This document shows, in pieces, positions 7,795-15,716 of a stretch of 64,000 bases of DNA; positions within the stretch are counted from its first letter, which is position 1; every line of letters begins with the position of its first letter. The notes under the pieces are model-generated. The model worked only from the letters and a program-made list of their open reading frames with translations, was not told where the DNA came from and did not search any database. This stretch comes from DATNPH01 sp036703315 (GTDB taxonomy: Bacteria > Cyanobacteriota > Cyanobacteriia > Cyanobacteriales > Coleofasciculaceae), in assembly GCA_036703315.1 (NCBI GenBank), contig DATNPH010000205.1:1-64000 (forward strand). The letters run 5' to 3'. The translations under genes and the position numbers were made by a program.

Positions 7795-9300
7795 TCAATC
7801 TACTTCTTGATAACCCTCTAGAGCAGCCAACAAAAGATTCACTAGGGGATGGTCAATTAACTGTTTCAGAGTTTCAATACTAACTCCTTTTAGCGCTGTC
7901 ACTACCCAGCTTTTCAAACTTGGATTATTTTCGATGCGCTTAATCACCTCTGTTACCACCATCTGTTTTTCTAGCGGCGTATGGATGGGATAGACCTGCT
8001 CTAGTTGTTGTAGTAACTTCTGAATCTTTGCTGCTGTGTCTGTAAGACTTTGCTTCTTCTCAATGGTGTAATTTTGTTCGATAGTTCCCTGACAAATAGC
8101 ATTTTGAGGTGAATCAACCAGCGGGTCATGGGTACTCGAATGGTCAGGGTTGGAGGCTTCTAACAAAGATTTTTGCTCTACCATAGCTCTAGCCGCAACA
8201 TTGATAGTTTTACCAGCCATTCGCTTGATAATCTCTGTTAGGTTTGCACTCTGCTGACGAAACGTTGCTATTTCCTCATAGGTAGCTTGCAGTTGATATC
8301 GGTATTCCTGATCTATCGCTTTAAGTGCATAGTCATATTCTCGCTTTAGGTAATTCTCAAATTCTACTTCATTAACATGAGGCGGAACATTTATCCGGAC
8401 AATCAAAATATCATTATTGTTGTTCTCAATTGCTTGAATAGATAGCTCGGAATTACCACTCTCAGCTTGTAACTTTTGCAAAGATGAGAGAAATGCCTGC
8501 CAATCAATACCGTTGCGGAAATTCAGTTCACAGGTTTTTAAAGGCTTTTGAAATAACTTGACGAACTCTCCTGGCACAAAGTTTCCATAGGTAGGGCAGC
8601 GTTCCTTTCCATCAGTTTGTAAGTACACATAGTCACAAATTACCTGCTCAAAATTGGTATTGCTGCTAGTATGCCAGTCTTCCAAACAAGCTCCCGTTAA
8701 TATTGCTTTATGAAAGTTGGTATCTAGCGCTTTAGTTCTTTGTAAGTTTGCGCCGCTGAGGTTTGCCCTACTGAGATTTACCTGAGCGAGGTTTGCTCCT
8801 CGGAGGTTTGCCTCCCGGAGATAGGCTCCACTAAGATTTGCCCCACTAAGATTTGCCCCACTAAGATTTGCCCCACTGAGTTTTGCGCCAATTAGCCTTG
8901 CTCCGATTAGGTCTGCACCACTAAGATTTGCCTTGCTAAGGTCTGCACCTGCAAGGTATGTACCATTGAGCTTTGCGCCAATAAGGTTTGCTGAAATCAA
9001 ATCTGCACTACTGAGGTCTGCACTACTGAGGTCTGCGGCAATCAGTTCTGCGGCACTGAGATATGCCTCCCTGAGGTTAGCCTCACTGAATTTTGCTCCA
9101 ATCAGATCTGCTCGGCTGAGGTCTGCTCGGCTGAGGTCTGCCCTACTGAGGTCTACACCACTAAGTTTTGCTCCTTTAATGGTTATCCCTTTACCGGTTG
9201 CAAAGCTAAGATTGGGTCTTATGTCAGGGTTGTTTGCCTTCCACTCATTCCAAGCATCTACCCCTTGCCTGAGCAATGCGAGATGTTCATCATTTGCCAT
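7795..9300 (-). CDS. Pentapeptide repeat protein with C-terminal helical domain
   Basis: The 501-residue protein begins with a short helical segment (LLRQGVDAWNEWK). Residues about 35-190 form over 25 tandem A(D/N)LSx-type pentapeptides, which fold as a right-handed quadrilateral beta-helix. An unrelated C-terminal half follows: a DYVYLQTDGKERCPTYG linker, a conserved PGEFVKLFQKPL segment, an alpha-rich region with a coiled coil around residues 310-350, and a closing helical part rich in leucine (KIQKLLQQLEQVYPIHTP). This architecture is seen in cyanobacterial pentapeptide proteins of unknown role. There is no signal peptide, so it is probably cytoplasmic. The DNA repeat periodicity of 15 bases is obvious between 8760 and 9180. 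Confidence 0.92.
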   Translation of the reverse strand: MANDEHLALLRQGVDAWNEWKANNPDIRPNLSFATGKGITIKGAKLSGVDLSRADLSRADLSRADLIGAKFSEANLREAYLSAAELIAADLSSADLSSADLISANLIGAKLNGTYLAGADLSKANLSGADLIGARLIGAKLSGANLSGANLSGANLSGAYLREANLRGANLAQVNLSRANLSGANLQRTKALDTNFHKAILTGACLEDWHTSSNTNFEQVICDYVYLQTDGKERCPTYGNFVPGEFVKLFQKPLKTCELNFRNGIDWQAFLSSLQKLQAESGNSELSIQAIENNNNDILIVRINVPPHVNEVEFENYLKREYDYALKAIDQEYRYQLQATYEEIATFRQQSANLTEIIKRMAGKTINVAARAMVEQKSLLEASNPDHSSTHDPLVDSPQNAICQGTIEQNYTIEKKQSLTDTAAKIQKLLQQLEQVYPIHTPLEKQMVVTEVIKRIENNPSLKSWVVTALKGVSIETLKQLIDHPLVNLLLAALEGYQEVD

Positions 9301-9658
9301 CTAGCCCAAGCCCACCAGCTTCATGATTTACCGCCGTCTAATCTAGCGCTGTTACCTGTAACAGAGGCTACCGAATTGAAGGTTTAATTTTAATATAGGA
9401 TTAGTCAAACTAATTATGCCTAGTCTTTCCTTAGGAAACCTAAAACTACATAACTATGTAGGTTTTCGTAATCCAGCTAAATTGTAAATTATTTATATAT
9501 GACTTACCAGTAGCTTAGCTGTCATATAAAATAACCCTCTGGGGGATACAAGTATTACTATTCTACTGATGCCCAGGTTAAGCAATGGGACGTGCTTCAC
9601 ACAGCCTCTTCTATCCTCAAGAATATACCTGAGCCAAACCCTTTTAGTGATTAATATC
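9301..9658. other. Intergenic region, no gene seen
   Basis: This AT-rich stretch lies between the pentapeptide gene start and the end of the fusion gene. The part up to about 9480 would hold the promoter of the pentapeptide gene on the minus strand. No convincing coding sequence is visible, and the minus-strand open frame at 9493-9714 overlaps the fusion gene and lacks family features. Confidence 0.5.
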
Positions 9659-12637
9659 CTAATCCAATAGTTCAACAACACCCAACTGACCATCAAGTCG
9701 CACTCGCTGACCATCTCGTAACACCTGGGTGGCGTTGTGGATATCCATCACGGCTGGGATGCCATACTCACGAGCAACAATTGCACCGTGGGAAAGACGC
9801 CCACCGACTTCAGCAATTAGACCACCAGCACGCGCCAGTAGCGGTGCCCAACCGGAATCCGTGTAGGGCACAACCAGAATTGTTTGTCGATCAATTTCCG
9901 GAATGGCTTGCAAGTTGTGTAGAATTTTTACCCACCCCTCTACTTGTCCAGAACTAGCACCAATGCCTCGCAATAAGGTTTGAGACGTAGACTCCCCAGG
10001 AGAACCAACAGGCTGGGATGAAGAGGGAAAAGCAAGGGGAGAAGGAGGCTGGTTACCATAAAACAGCAAGGGGACGGTGGTCAATTGACGGTTCTGTTCA
10101 AATTGCGATCGCCTCTGTTGCACGATCTCAGAAAGCCTATCCTTGAGTGCCTGATCAGTCCCAGAAACAAGACGGCGAACTTCAGAAAACTCCAAGAAAA
10201 AAATATCATTGGGTTCAGATAGTAAACTTGATTCCAGCCAAATTTGCTCTAATGCCACAAAGCTCCAGCGCAGGTGAGCCAATAGCTGGGAGTAAATTTC
10301 TGTAACACGACCTTTCAGATTAAGACGTGCCTGTACCAGCTGAGCTTTCAAACTCTGGCGCGTCGGTTGTGGAGATGCTGCTGATGGATAACAAAGAAAC
10401 TGTGTAAACAAGTGCCGAACTGGTCGGGGATCTTCTTTCCAGGTGGGAATGGCAATATCCGTTGCCACTTCACTTAAGTAACCATAGCAGTCAAGAAACT
10501 GGTTGAATCTTTCCAAAATACTTTGACCATCTGGGCTTTCAGCCAGGCTAGCAAAGAGAGTTGCCCCACTTTCACAAGCTGCTTCCTCTAGACGTAATAG
10601 GTGGCGGGTATCGTCTGCTAGTCGAGCAAGCGATCGCAAACTAGCAACCTCCGGTGTCTGGCTGTTATCCAGTTCCGTATCCTGAACCCGCAGCACTGCC
10701 TGCCGCAGGGACGTACTCAATGGAGCGAGAATGCTATAGTATGTTGCTTGTTTCAACACCTCCAGAATCCTGTCTACTCGTTCGAGTAGCGTTGATGGAG
10801 ATAGTTTAGATACCGATTGAGCCGTTAGCTGACTCAATGTGGGGGCAAATTGCTTTTGGTAATCCGAGTTAAAGTTTTTCTCTAAACTCCATTCCCGACT
10901 CAGTAACCGAAGTAAGCCTGGCAGATTCCGCAGGGTGGAACTTGTAGGCGGCTTGGAGAACTTGGCTCCTCTAGTGAGAAATTCCAAACTTTCGGGCGGC
11001 AGGCCCATACGCCGAAAAATCTCTCCTAAGAGAGTCGCATTGAAGTATGCACGAGAGTAATGCAGTGTTGCTGTTTCATTGAAATTTAATCCCTGGGCGC
11101 GTGAAGCGGAGCTATCCCGAAGGGAATCGCCTAGCACCACAGTAAAAATTTCTCCCCAGACACCGCAAGTAAGAGGACGATTAATCGACCAAGTGAGGGG
11201 TCGAATCAACCCCGGAATCACCTCCGCAGCTATTTTGCGAGTCCAGATTGGTTGCAGGGTAGTGATTGGTCGCGCTTGCAGTAACCACAACTGCTGACCG
11301 TCATAACTCCACTCAATATCCTGAGGGATACCGTGGTAACGGTCTTCCAACTCACGCGCTAAGACAGCTACTTGCCCAACCAAAGCAGGAGGTAAATCGC
11401 CATTGCCTTCAATGAGGGGAGTGGGGGAGGAATTTTCATCTTTACTCCCTTGGTTTTCTGACTGGCGGAGATACACTCGATACTGATCGGGTGTCACTCT
11501 TCCAGATACTACCCGTGTGGCATCTCCCGGTAATCCTTCAATCACTACCGCATCACCTTGTTGGGAGATGGGATCGCGGCTGAAGGCAACGCCGGAAAAA
11601 ACGCCTCGGACTTGTTTTTGAATCAGCACTGCCATTGACTGGTCTGGCAGATTCCTTCCAATTCGCTTTGCTAAGTCACGTCGATATTGGACAGCAGCGG
11701 GGTCGTTGTAGGAGGCTAAGACTTGAGTAATGGCTTCTTGCAAGGCTGGTCTAGTTGTAACATTTAGAATGCTTTGATATTGCCCTGCTGCTGACGCTTG
11801 CTCTGAGTCTTCCCCTACAGCTGAAGAACGTACTACTAGCGGTTCGGACTCAGAGATGGGTAGGTATTGAATTAAAGGTTCTGAGTCATCCCCTGGGGGC
11901 AGCACCCATCCCTGAGGTATTGAGTAGCCCCAACGCTTTAACTGAGATAACGTTGCGGCTTTTTGCCCAACTTTGTCGGGGTCTAGCTCAGTGTCGAGAG
12001 AAATTATGGCACGATCGCCTCTAAAAAAACGAAACACCGATTGAGTTTCTGCCTTTCCTTCCTCTGATGGAAGGTCTAAGTCATCAGGAATTTTTTGATA
12101 AATCCAAGCAAGTATTCCACCCAGTGCGATCGCCATAATAGTTCTTGCTGAGTCCTGCGAGTGTAATAGGAATAGGATTAAGGGAAATAGGATTAACACT
12201 CCCAATCGTCCACTAGTGCGATCTCGCAAAATCGTGAAGCTAATTCCCCCAATCAAAAACACAAACAATGCTGCCACCCAGTCATGAACCACAAATCCCC
12301 AGACGACGTTAGTGGTACCTGCTCCTTTGCCCATCCAGTAACGACCCATAACCAGCATAATCAGAGCAATCAGCTCCCATGCTGGATCATTAGGAAAAAA
12401 GTAACGAGCTAGTAAAACAGCCGCGATCCCTTTAGCTGCCTCCGATAACACGGCTAGGATACCGACCCACCGACCCCCGTGGTAAAACGCGGCTGAGACT
12501 GACACATTGCCCGTACCAACTTGCGCCAGCTGACGCCTCGTCAGAGCATAGGTCATCCAAGAGATCAGGGGTAGTCCACCCAACAGAGGACAGACTATAA
12601 AGATGATCAAAGACCCCCAAACCTGCGTTAGCGTCAT
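9659..12637 (-). CDS. Fusion of PlsY-like acyltransferase membrane domain with PEP synthase-like (pyruvate phosphate dikinase) domains
   Basis: Residues about 1-190 are polytopic and resemble PlsY acylphosphate:glycerol-3-phosphate acyltransferase: QVGTGNVSVSAAF stands for the GSGNIGATN motif and MGKGAGTTNVVWG for the GGKG motif. Residues about 215-470 form an ATP-grasp PEP synthase-like N-domain (VGQKAATLSQLKRWGY, VVRSSAVGEDSEQASAAGQY, then VFSGVAFSRDP). A long helical middle follows. The C-terminus (about 890-992) is a PEP-utiliser mobile domain with the phospho-histidine in GGRLSHGAIVAREYGIP (about H950). The ATG at 12637 has a GAGGAG site seven bases upstream and is preferred over a TTG at 12649. 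It may couple phosphotransfer to membrane lipid chemistry; that function is inference. The next gene upstream is psbA, separated by a terminator. Confidence 0.85.
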   Translation of the reverse strand: MTLTQVWGSLIIFIVCPLLGGLPLISWMTYALTRRQLAQVGTGNVSVSAAFYHGGRWVGILAVLSEAAKGIAAVLLARYFFPNDPAWELIALIMLVMGRYWMGKGAGTTNVVWGFVVHDWVAALFVFLIGGISFTILRDRTSGRLGVLILFPLILFLLHSQDSARTIMAIALGGILAWIYQKIPDDLDLPSEEGKAETQSVFRFFRGDRAIISLDTELDPDKVGQKAATLSQLKRWGYSIPQGWVLPPGDDSEPLIQYLPISESEPLVVRSSAVGEDSEQASAAGQYQSILNVTTRPALQEAITQVLASYNDPAAVQYRRDLAKRIGRNLPDQSMAVLIQKQVRGVFSGVAFSRDPISQQGDAVVIEGLPGDATRVVSGRVTPDQYRVYLRQSENQGSKDENSSPTPLIEGNGDLPPALVGQVAVLARELEDRYHGIPQDIEWSYDGQQLWLLQARPITTLQPIWTRKIAAEVIPGLIRPLTWSINRPLTCGVWGEIFTVVLGDSLRDSSASRAQGLNFNETATLHYSRAYFNATLLGEIFRRMGLPPESLEFLTRGAKFSKPPTSSTLRNLPGLLRLLSREWSLEKNFNSDYQKQFAPTLSQLTAQSVSKLSPSTLLERVDRILEVLKQATYYSILAPLSTSLRQAVLRVQDTELDNSQTPEVASLRSLARLADDTRHLLRLEEAACESGATLFASLAESPDGQSILERFNQFLDCYGYLSEVATDIAIPTWKEDPRPVRHLFTQFLCYPSAASPQPTRQSLKAQLVQARLNLKGRVTEIYSQLLAHLRWSFVALEQIWLESSLLSEPNDIFFLEFSEVRRLVSGTDQALKDRLSEIVQQRRSQFEQNRQLTTVPLLFYGNQPPSPLAFPSSSQPVGSPGESTSQTLLRGIGASSGQVEGWVKILHNLQAIPEIDRQTILVVPYTDSGWAPLLARAGGLIAEVGGRLSHGAIVAREYGIPAVMDIHNATQVLRDGQRVRLDGQLGVVELLD

Positions 12638-12677
12638 GGGACTCCTCAAATCACTTAGATTATTCTTTCATCCTAAA

Positions 12678-12709
12678 CAAAAAGCGCCCTCCTAACGGAG
12701 AAGCGCTCT
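12678..12709 (-). terminator. Rho-independent terminator of psbA
   Basis: On the minus strand, a stem AGCGC/GCGCT continued by CTCC/GGAG across a small internal loop, with a GTTA loop, is followed by TTTTTG. It lies about 50 bases after the psbA stop and before the PlsY-like fusion gene. Confidence 0.85.
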
Positions 12710-12759
12710 TTAGTTCTTAGAGAGGGGCAACTAGCCACCCTTCTACTGAGGGTTAGGAA

Positions 12760-13842
12760 TTAGCCCTTGATAACAGGAGCAGTCAGAGCAACAGGAGTTG
12801 CTTCACCAGATGCCAAGTCAAGGGGGAAGTTGTGAGCATTACGCTCGTGCATCACTTCAAATCCCAAGTTGGCGCGGTTGAGCACATCTGCCCAAGTATT
12901 GACCACACGACCTTCAGAATCCAGCACTGACTGGTTGAAGTTGAAGCCGTTCAGGTTAAACGCCATCGTGCTGATGCCAAGAGCTGTGAACCAGATCCCA
13001 ACAACTGGCCAAGCACCTAGGAAGAAGTGCAAGCTACGGCTGTTGTTGAAAGAAGCGTATTGGAAGATTAACCGACCAAAGTAGCCGTGAGCAGCAACGA
13101 TGTTGTAAGTTTCTTCTTCTTGTCCGAACTTGTAGCCGTAGTTCTGAGATTCGCTCTCAGTGGTTTCACGCACTAGAGAAGAGGTAACCAAAGAACCGTG
13201 CATTGCACTGAACAGAGAACCTCCAAACACCCCAGCAACTCCCAACATATGGAAGGGATGCATCAGAATGTTATGTTCCGCTTGGAACACGAACATAAAG
13301 TTGAAGGTACCACTGATTCCCAGAGGCATACCATCGGAGAAGCTGCCTTGACCAATCGGGTAGATCAGGAAGACCGAGGTAGCAGCAGCCACAGGTGCGC
13401 TGTAAGCTACGCAGATCCAAGGACGCATACCCAAACGGTAGGAAAGTTCCCACTGACGACCCATGTAGCAGAAAACGCCAATCAGGAAGTGGAAAATCAC
13501 CAACTGGTAAGGACCACCGTTGTAAAGCCACTCATCAAGAGAAGCCGCTTCCCATATTGGATAGAAGTGCAAGCCGATGGCGTTAGAGGAAGGAACAACA
13601 GCACCTGAAATGATGTTGTTGCCATACAGTAGAGAGCCAGCGACAGGCTCACGGATACCATCAATGTCTACGGGGGGAGCAGCGATGAAACCGATGATGT
13701 AACAGGTGGTGGCGGTTAAGAGGGTAGGAATCATCAACACGCCGAACCAACCTACATAGATGCGGTTGTCGGTTGAGGTGACCCAGTTGCAGAACCGTTC
13801 CCACAAGCTGCCGCTTTCGCGACGTTGTACTGTGGTTGTCAT
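12760..13842 (-). CDS. psbA: Photosystem II reaction centre protein D1
   Basis: The 360-residue protein is full-length D1 and binds the P680 chlorophylls, QB and the Mn4CaO5 cluster in the thylakoid membrane. Key residues are all in place by direct count: Y161 (YZ), D170, E189, H190, H198, H215 and H272-region ligands, S264 in the QB pocket, and H332, E333, H337, D342 and A344. The mature C-terminus would be A344 with a 16-residue extension. Residue 130 is glutamine, the form typical of low-light (D1:1-like) copies, whereas high-light copies usually have glutamate. The gene is monocistronic, with an AT-rich leader with a stem-loop upstream and a strong terminator downstream. Other psbA copies presumably exist elsewhere. 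Confidence 0.99.
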   Translation of the reverse strand: MTTTVQRRESGSLWERFCNWVTSTDNRIYVGWFGVLMIPTLLTATTCYIIGFIAAPPVDIDGIREPVAGSLLYGNNIISGAVVPSSNAIGLHFYPIWEAASLDEWLYNGGPYQLVIFHFLIGVFCYMGRQWELSYRLGMRPWICVAYSAPVAAATSVFLIYPIGQGSFSDGMPLGISGTFNFMFVFQAEHNILMHPFHMLGVAGVFGGSLFSAMHGSLVTSSLVRETTESESQNYGYKFGQEEETYNIVAAHGYFGRLIFQYASFNNSRSLHFFLGAWPVVGIWFTALGISTMAFNLNGFNFNQSVLDSEGRVVNTWADVLNRANLGFEVMHERNAHNFPLDLASGEATPVALTAPVIKG

Positions 13843-13873
13843 GATTTGATTATTGCAATATTAGTTAATTATT

Positions 13874-13902
13874 AAGTAAGACAAATATTTTTTGCCTTAC
13901 TT
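13874..13902 (-). promoter_or_regulatory. psbA 5' UTR stem-loop
   Basis: The minus strand forms a 12-bp stem (AAGTAAGGCAAA with TTTGTCTTACTT, one G-T pair) around an AAATA loop, ending 31 bases before the psbA ATG. Leaders of cyanobacterial psbA are known sites of light-dependent mRNA stability control. The stem is seen directly; its role is inferred. Confidence 0.6.
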
Positions 13903-14032
13903 TTCAATTCGCTAATTCTATAGATAGTATGTACAAGTTTTAATTTCTACTCTTTTTCATATTTATTCGAATAACTTAATTTTTCGTAATAACAATTTTC
14001 TTTTTTCAGCAAAGGCAGCTTAGCTTCATTGC

Positions 14033-14458
14033 CTACAGCAGATGCTGCACCCATAAACCTAAGCCAAAGCCAATCAGGGAACTGATAACAAGAAGGCCAA
14101 AGGCTTGCCATTTGGTGTAACCTGCTGTCTGAAGATCTAGTCTGACTAAGGCTGCTGCTGAGATTAAAACTAGAATACGTACAAAAATTTCCAGCCAGGT
14201 AATGATGATAACTAAGACAAAAGCTCCAACAATTATTGATATAAAAGCTCTAGTATCAGATTGCAGCCAACTGAAGTAAAAGGATTTAATCAGCTCGAAA
14301 GGAGCCGTTAAAGCTAGAGCAATTAGCAAGGTATAAGCTAGCCCCATCAGCCAGATCACCCAAGAGATAGACGCGGCAGATATCAACCAGCCAAAAACAC
14401 CATAGGCAAACACAAGGAGTAACAGTGAAGCCCAGGGCAGTTTCTTCACAAACAACAT
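14033..14458 (-). CDS. Small polytopic membrane protein, unknown function
   Basis: The 141-residue product is very hydrophobic, with four to five predicted membrane segments (about residues 9-30, 33-55, 72-95, 80-102 and 118-140) and few charged residues. TAGYTKWQAFGLLV forms a short loop before the last segment. The ATG at 14458 gives a Lys-Lys-containing N-terminus. I do not recognise a named family; it looks like a conserved cyanobacterial hypothetical. It lies upstream of psbA in the same orientation but is separated from it by about 190 bases containing the psbA leader. Confidence 0.7.
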   Translation of the reverse strand: MLFVKKLPWASLLLLVFAYGVFGWLISAASISWVIWLMGLAYTLLIALALTAPFELIKSFYFSWLQSDTRAFISIIVGAFVLVIIITWLEIFVRILVLISAAALVRLDLQTAGYTKWQAFGLLVISSLIGFGLGLWVQHLL

Positions 14459-14774
14459 TTACTAGACTCGCTTTGCATATGTTAAGAATTCCTGAACATC
14501 AGTCTAAACCTCGGCATTAACGAATTAAGCCTTTTTGGGTTACCAGTTCTCCAAGATGCCACCTAGTGCAGCAGGGCGAAAGCTTCCAATCAGTTGCAGA
14601 AAACCTCTCTTACCTCTTGCCTGCCGCCCCTTTCTAACTGATAGGTTATTTCTACCCAGCCTCACTAGCTGGCGATTTGATGAGTAGGGGTAGCTCTACT
14701 TCACGCGTACCATCGCAATAGCCCTTTCCTGCTGCCTTGAGCATAACGTGATTGTCCTGCTATTTAGAGCTATC

Positions 14775-14802
14775 TTGACCCAAAGGTGTTTAGAGCTATG
14801 TT
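14775..14802 (+). promoter_or_regulatory. Candidate sigma-70-type promoter for a small RNA
   Basis: TTGACC at 14775-14780 and TATGTT at 14797-14802 are separated by 16 bases. Transcription would start near 14809. No reading frame follows, but a strong plus-strand terminator lies 130 bases on. Confidence 0.5.
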
Positions 14803-14808
14803 ATCTGT

Positions 14809-14967
14809 GATCAGTATGTGATCAGATTCACAACGGCTAACTGATCAAGATCGCAATCCTCAAGTGGCTAGCTTTGCATACTATTTGATGACTGAACTCT
14901 AGCCGAGTCATCAATAGGGAACACACAACAGACCGACAGATTCTCCTTAGAGACTGTCGGTTTTCTA
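14809..14967 (+). ncRNA. Candidate small RNA (about 155 nt) with promoter and terminator
   Basis: Between two minus-strand genes, the plus strand carries a promoter-like pair followed by about 155 bases without a credible ORF. The first part is rich in TGATCA-like half-sites. A perfect 7-bp stem GATGACT/AGTCATC (14887-14893 with 14906-14912) precedes an unpaired ATAGGGAACACACAACAG stretch. An intrinsic terminator hairpin with TTTTCT closes it. The single-stranded purine/AC-rich stretch between two hairpins is the usual form of a pairing region in an sRNA. I cannot match it to a named cyanobacterial sRNA from memory. Confidence 0.5.
14932..14966 (+). terminator. Intrinsic terminator, plus strand
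   Basis: ACCGACAG (14932-14939) pairs with CTGTCGGT (14954-14961). Inside it TCTC pairs with GAGA, and the stem is followed by TTTTCT. No plus-strand protein gene ends upstream, which is the main reason to propose a non-coding transcript. Confidence 0.8.
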
Positions 14968-15157
14968 TGGTTGGTGATTGATTAAAGGGTTTGAAGGTTT
15001 TGATGATTGCAGGTTGAGAGGTTGAACGTTATAAGGTTTGAACGATAACCTGCAACCTTCAACCTAAACCAACCTGCCAACATTAAACCCCTATTTGGAT
15101 TAACGACTAATGGCTCATGACTAATGACCAAGAACGAGACTGCACTTGCCTAAACAA

Positions 15158-15643
15158 TTAGGACATGGCTTGAATGATGTAATCGAAGTAGGGAGAGGCT
15201 TCCAAAGCATCTTCCTGGGTAAGCAGACTTAAAGAGGCATTTTTTAAGCAACGGATTGATTCAGCCATTCCTGCTACTGGAACACCGAGAGAGTTATACA
15301 TTTCTCGCACCCCAATCAGACCAATTTTTTCAATGGGTTCCTTGTCACCAGAAAGAACCCCATAGGTAATTAGCCGCAAGTACCAGCCATAGTCGCGTAA
15401 GCAGAGTGCCCGTTGACGCTCACCGTAGGCATTGCCACCAGGAGAGATGAAATCCGGGCGCTTCTGCCAAAGCTGCTTACTAGCCTCTTGAACAATCTTT
15501 TTTTCATTTTCTGCTAGCGTGGAAGCAATACGCACGCGCTGTTCACCAGTTTTCAAAAACTCATTGATACTTTTGAGTTCGCCGGAGCTGGGATATCGAA
15601 GTTCGTCGTCTGCTTTGAGAATAACTTGGCTAACTACGCTCAT
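15158..15643 (-). CDS. apcD: Allophycocyanin B alpha subunit (ApcD), phycobilisome terminal emitter
   Basis: The 161-residue protein starts at the ATG at 15643 (MSVVSQVILKADDELRYPSS), the conserved ApcD N-terminus; an ORF start 54 bases further upstream is not used. It is a globin-like phycobiliprotein with the phycocyanobilin-attachment cysteine in RALCLRDYGWYLRL (about C80) and the ending SPYFDYIIQAM. ApcD is the red-shifted core subunit that passes excitation from the phycobilisome to the photosystems. It stands alone, as in most cyanobacteria, rather than with apcABC. Its start is 73 bases from the divergent rlmD start, so the two promoters share a short region. Confidence 0.96.
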   Translation of the reverse strand: MSVVSQVILKADDELRYPSSGELKSINEFLKTGEQRVRIASTLAENEKKIVQEASKQLWQKRPDFISPGGNAYGERQRALCLRDYGWYLRLITYGVLSGDKEPIEKIGLIGVREMYNSLGVPVAGMAESIRCLKNASLSLLTQEDALEASPYFDYIIQAMS

Positions 15644-15716
15644 CTTATTGTGTTGATTCAGGTAACATTTGTAGTTTAGCGACTCAAGGCGACACAAAGA
15701 AAGGGAGAAGAATACT

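Noticed and set aside
8933..9304. Plus-strand open frame opposite the pentapeptide gene
   Set aside because: Its LRSA-type repetition is the complement of the 15-base pentapeptide repeat, so it is a shadow.
13198..13608. Plus-strand 136-codon frame opposite psbA
   Set aside because: It is antisense to psbA, whose codon bias creates long shadow frames; no start signal is seen.
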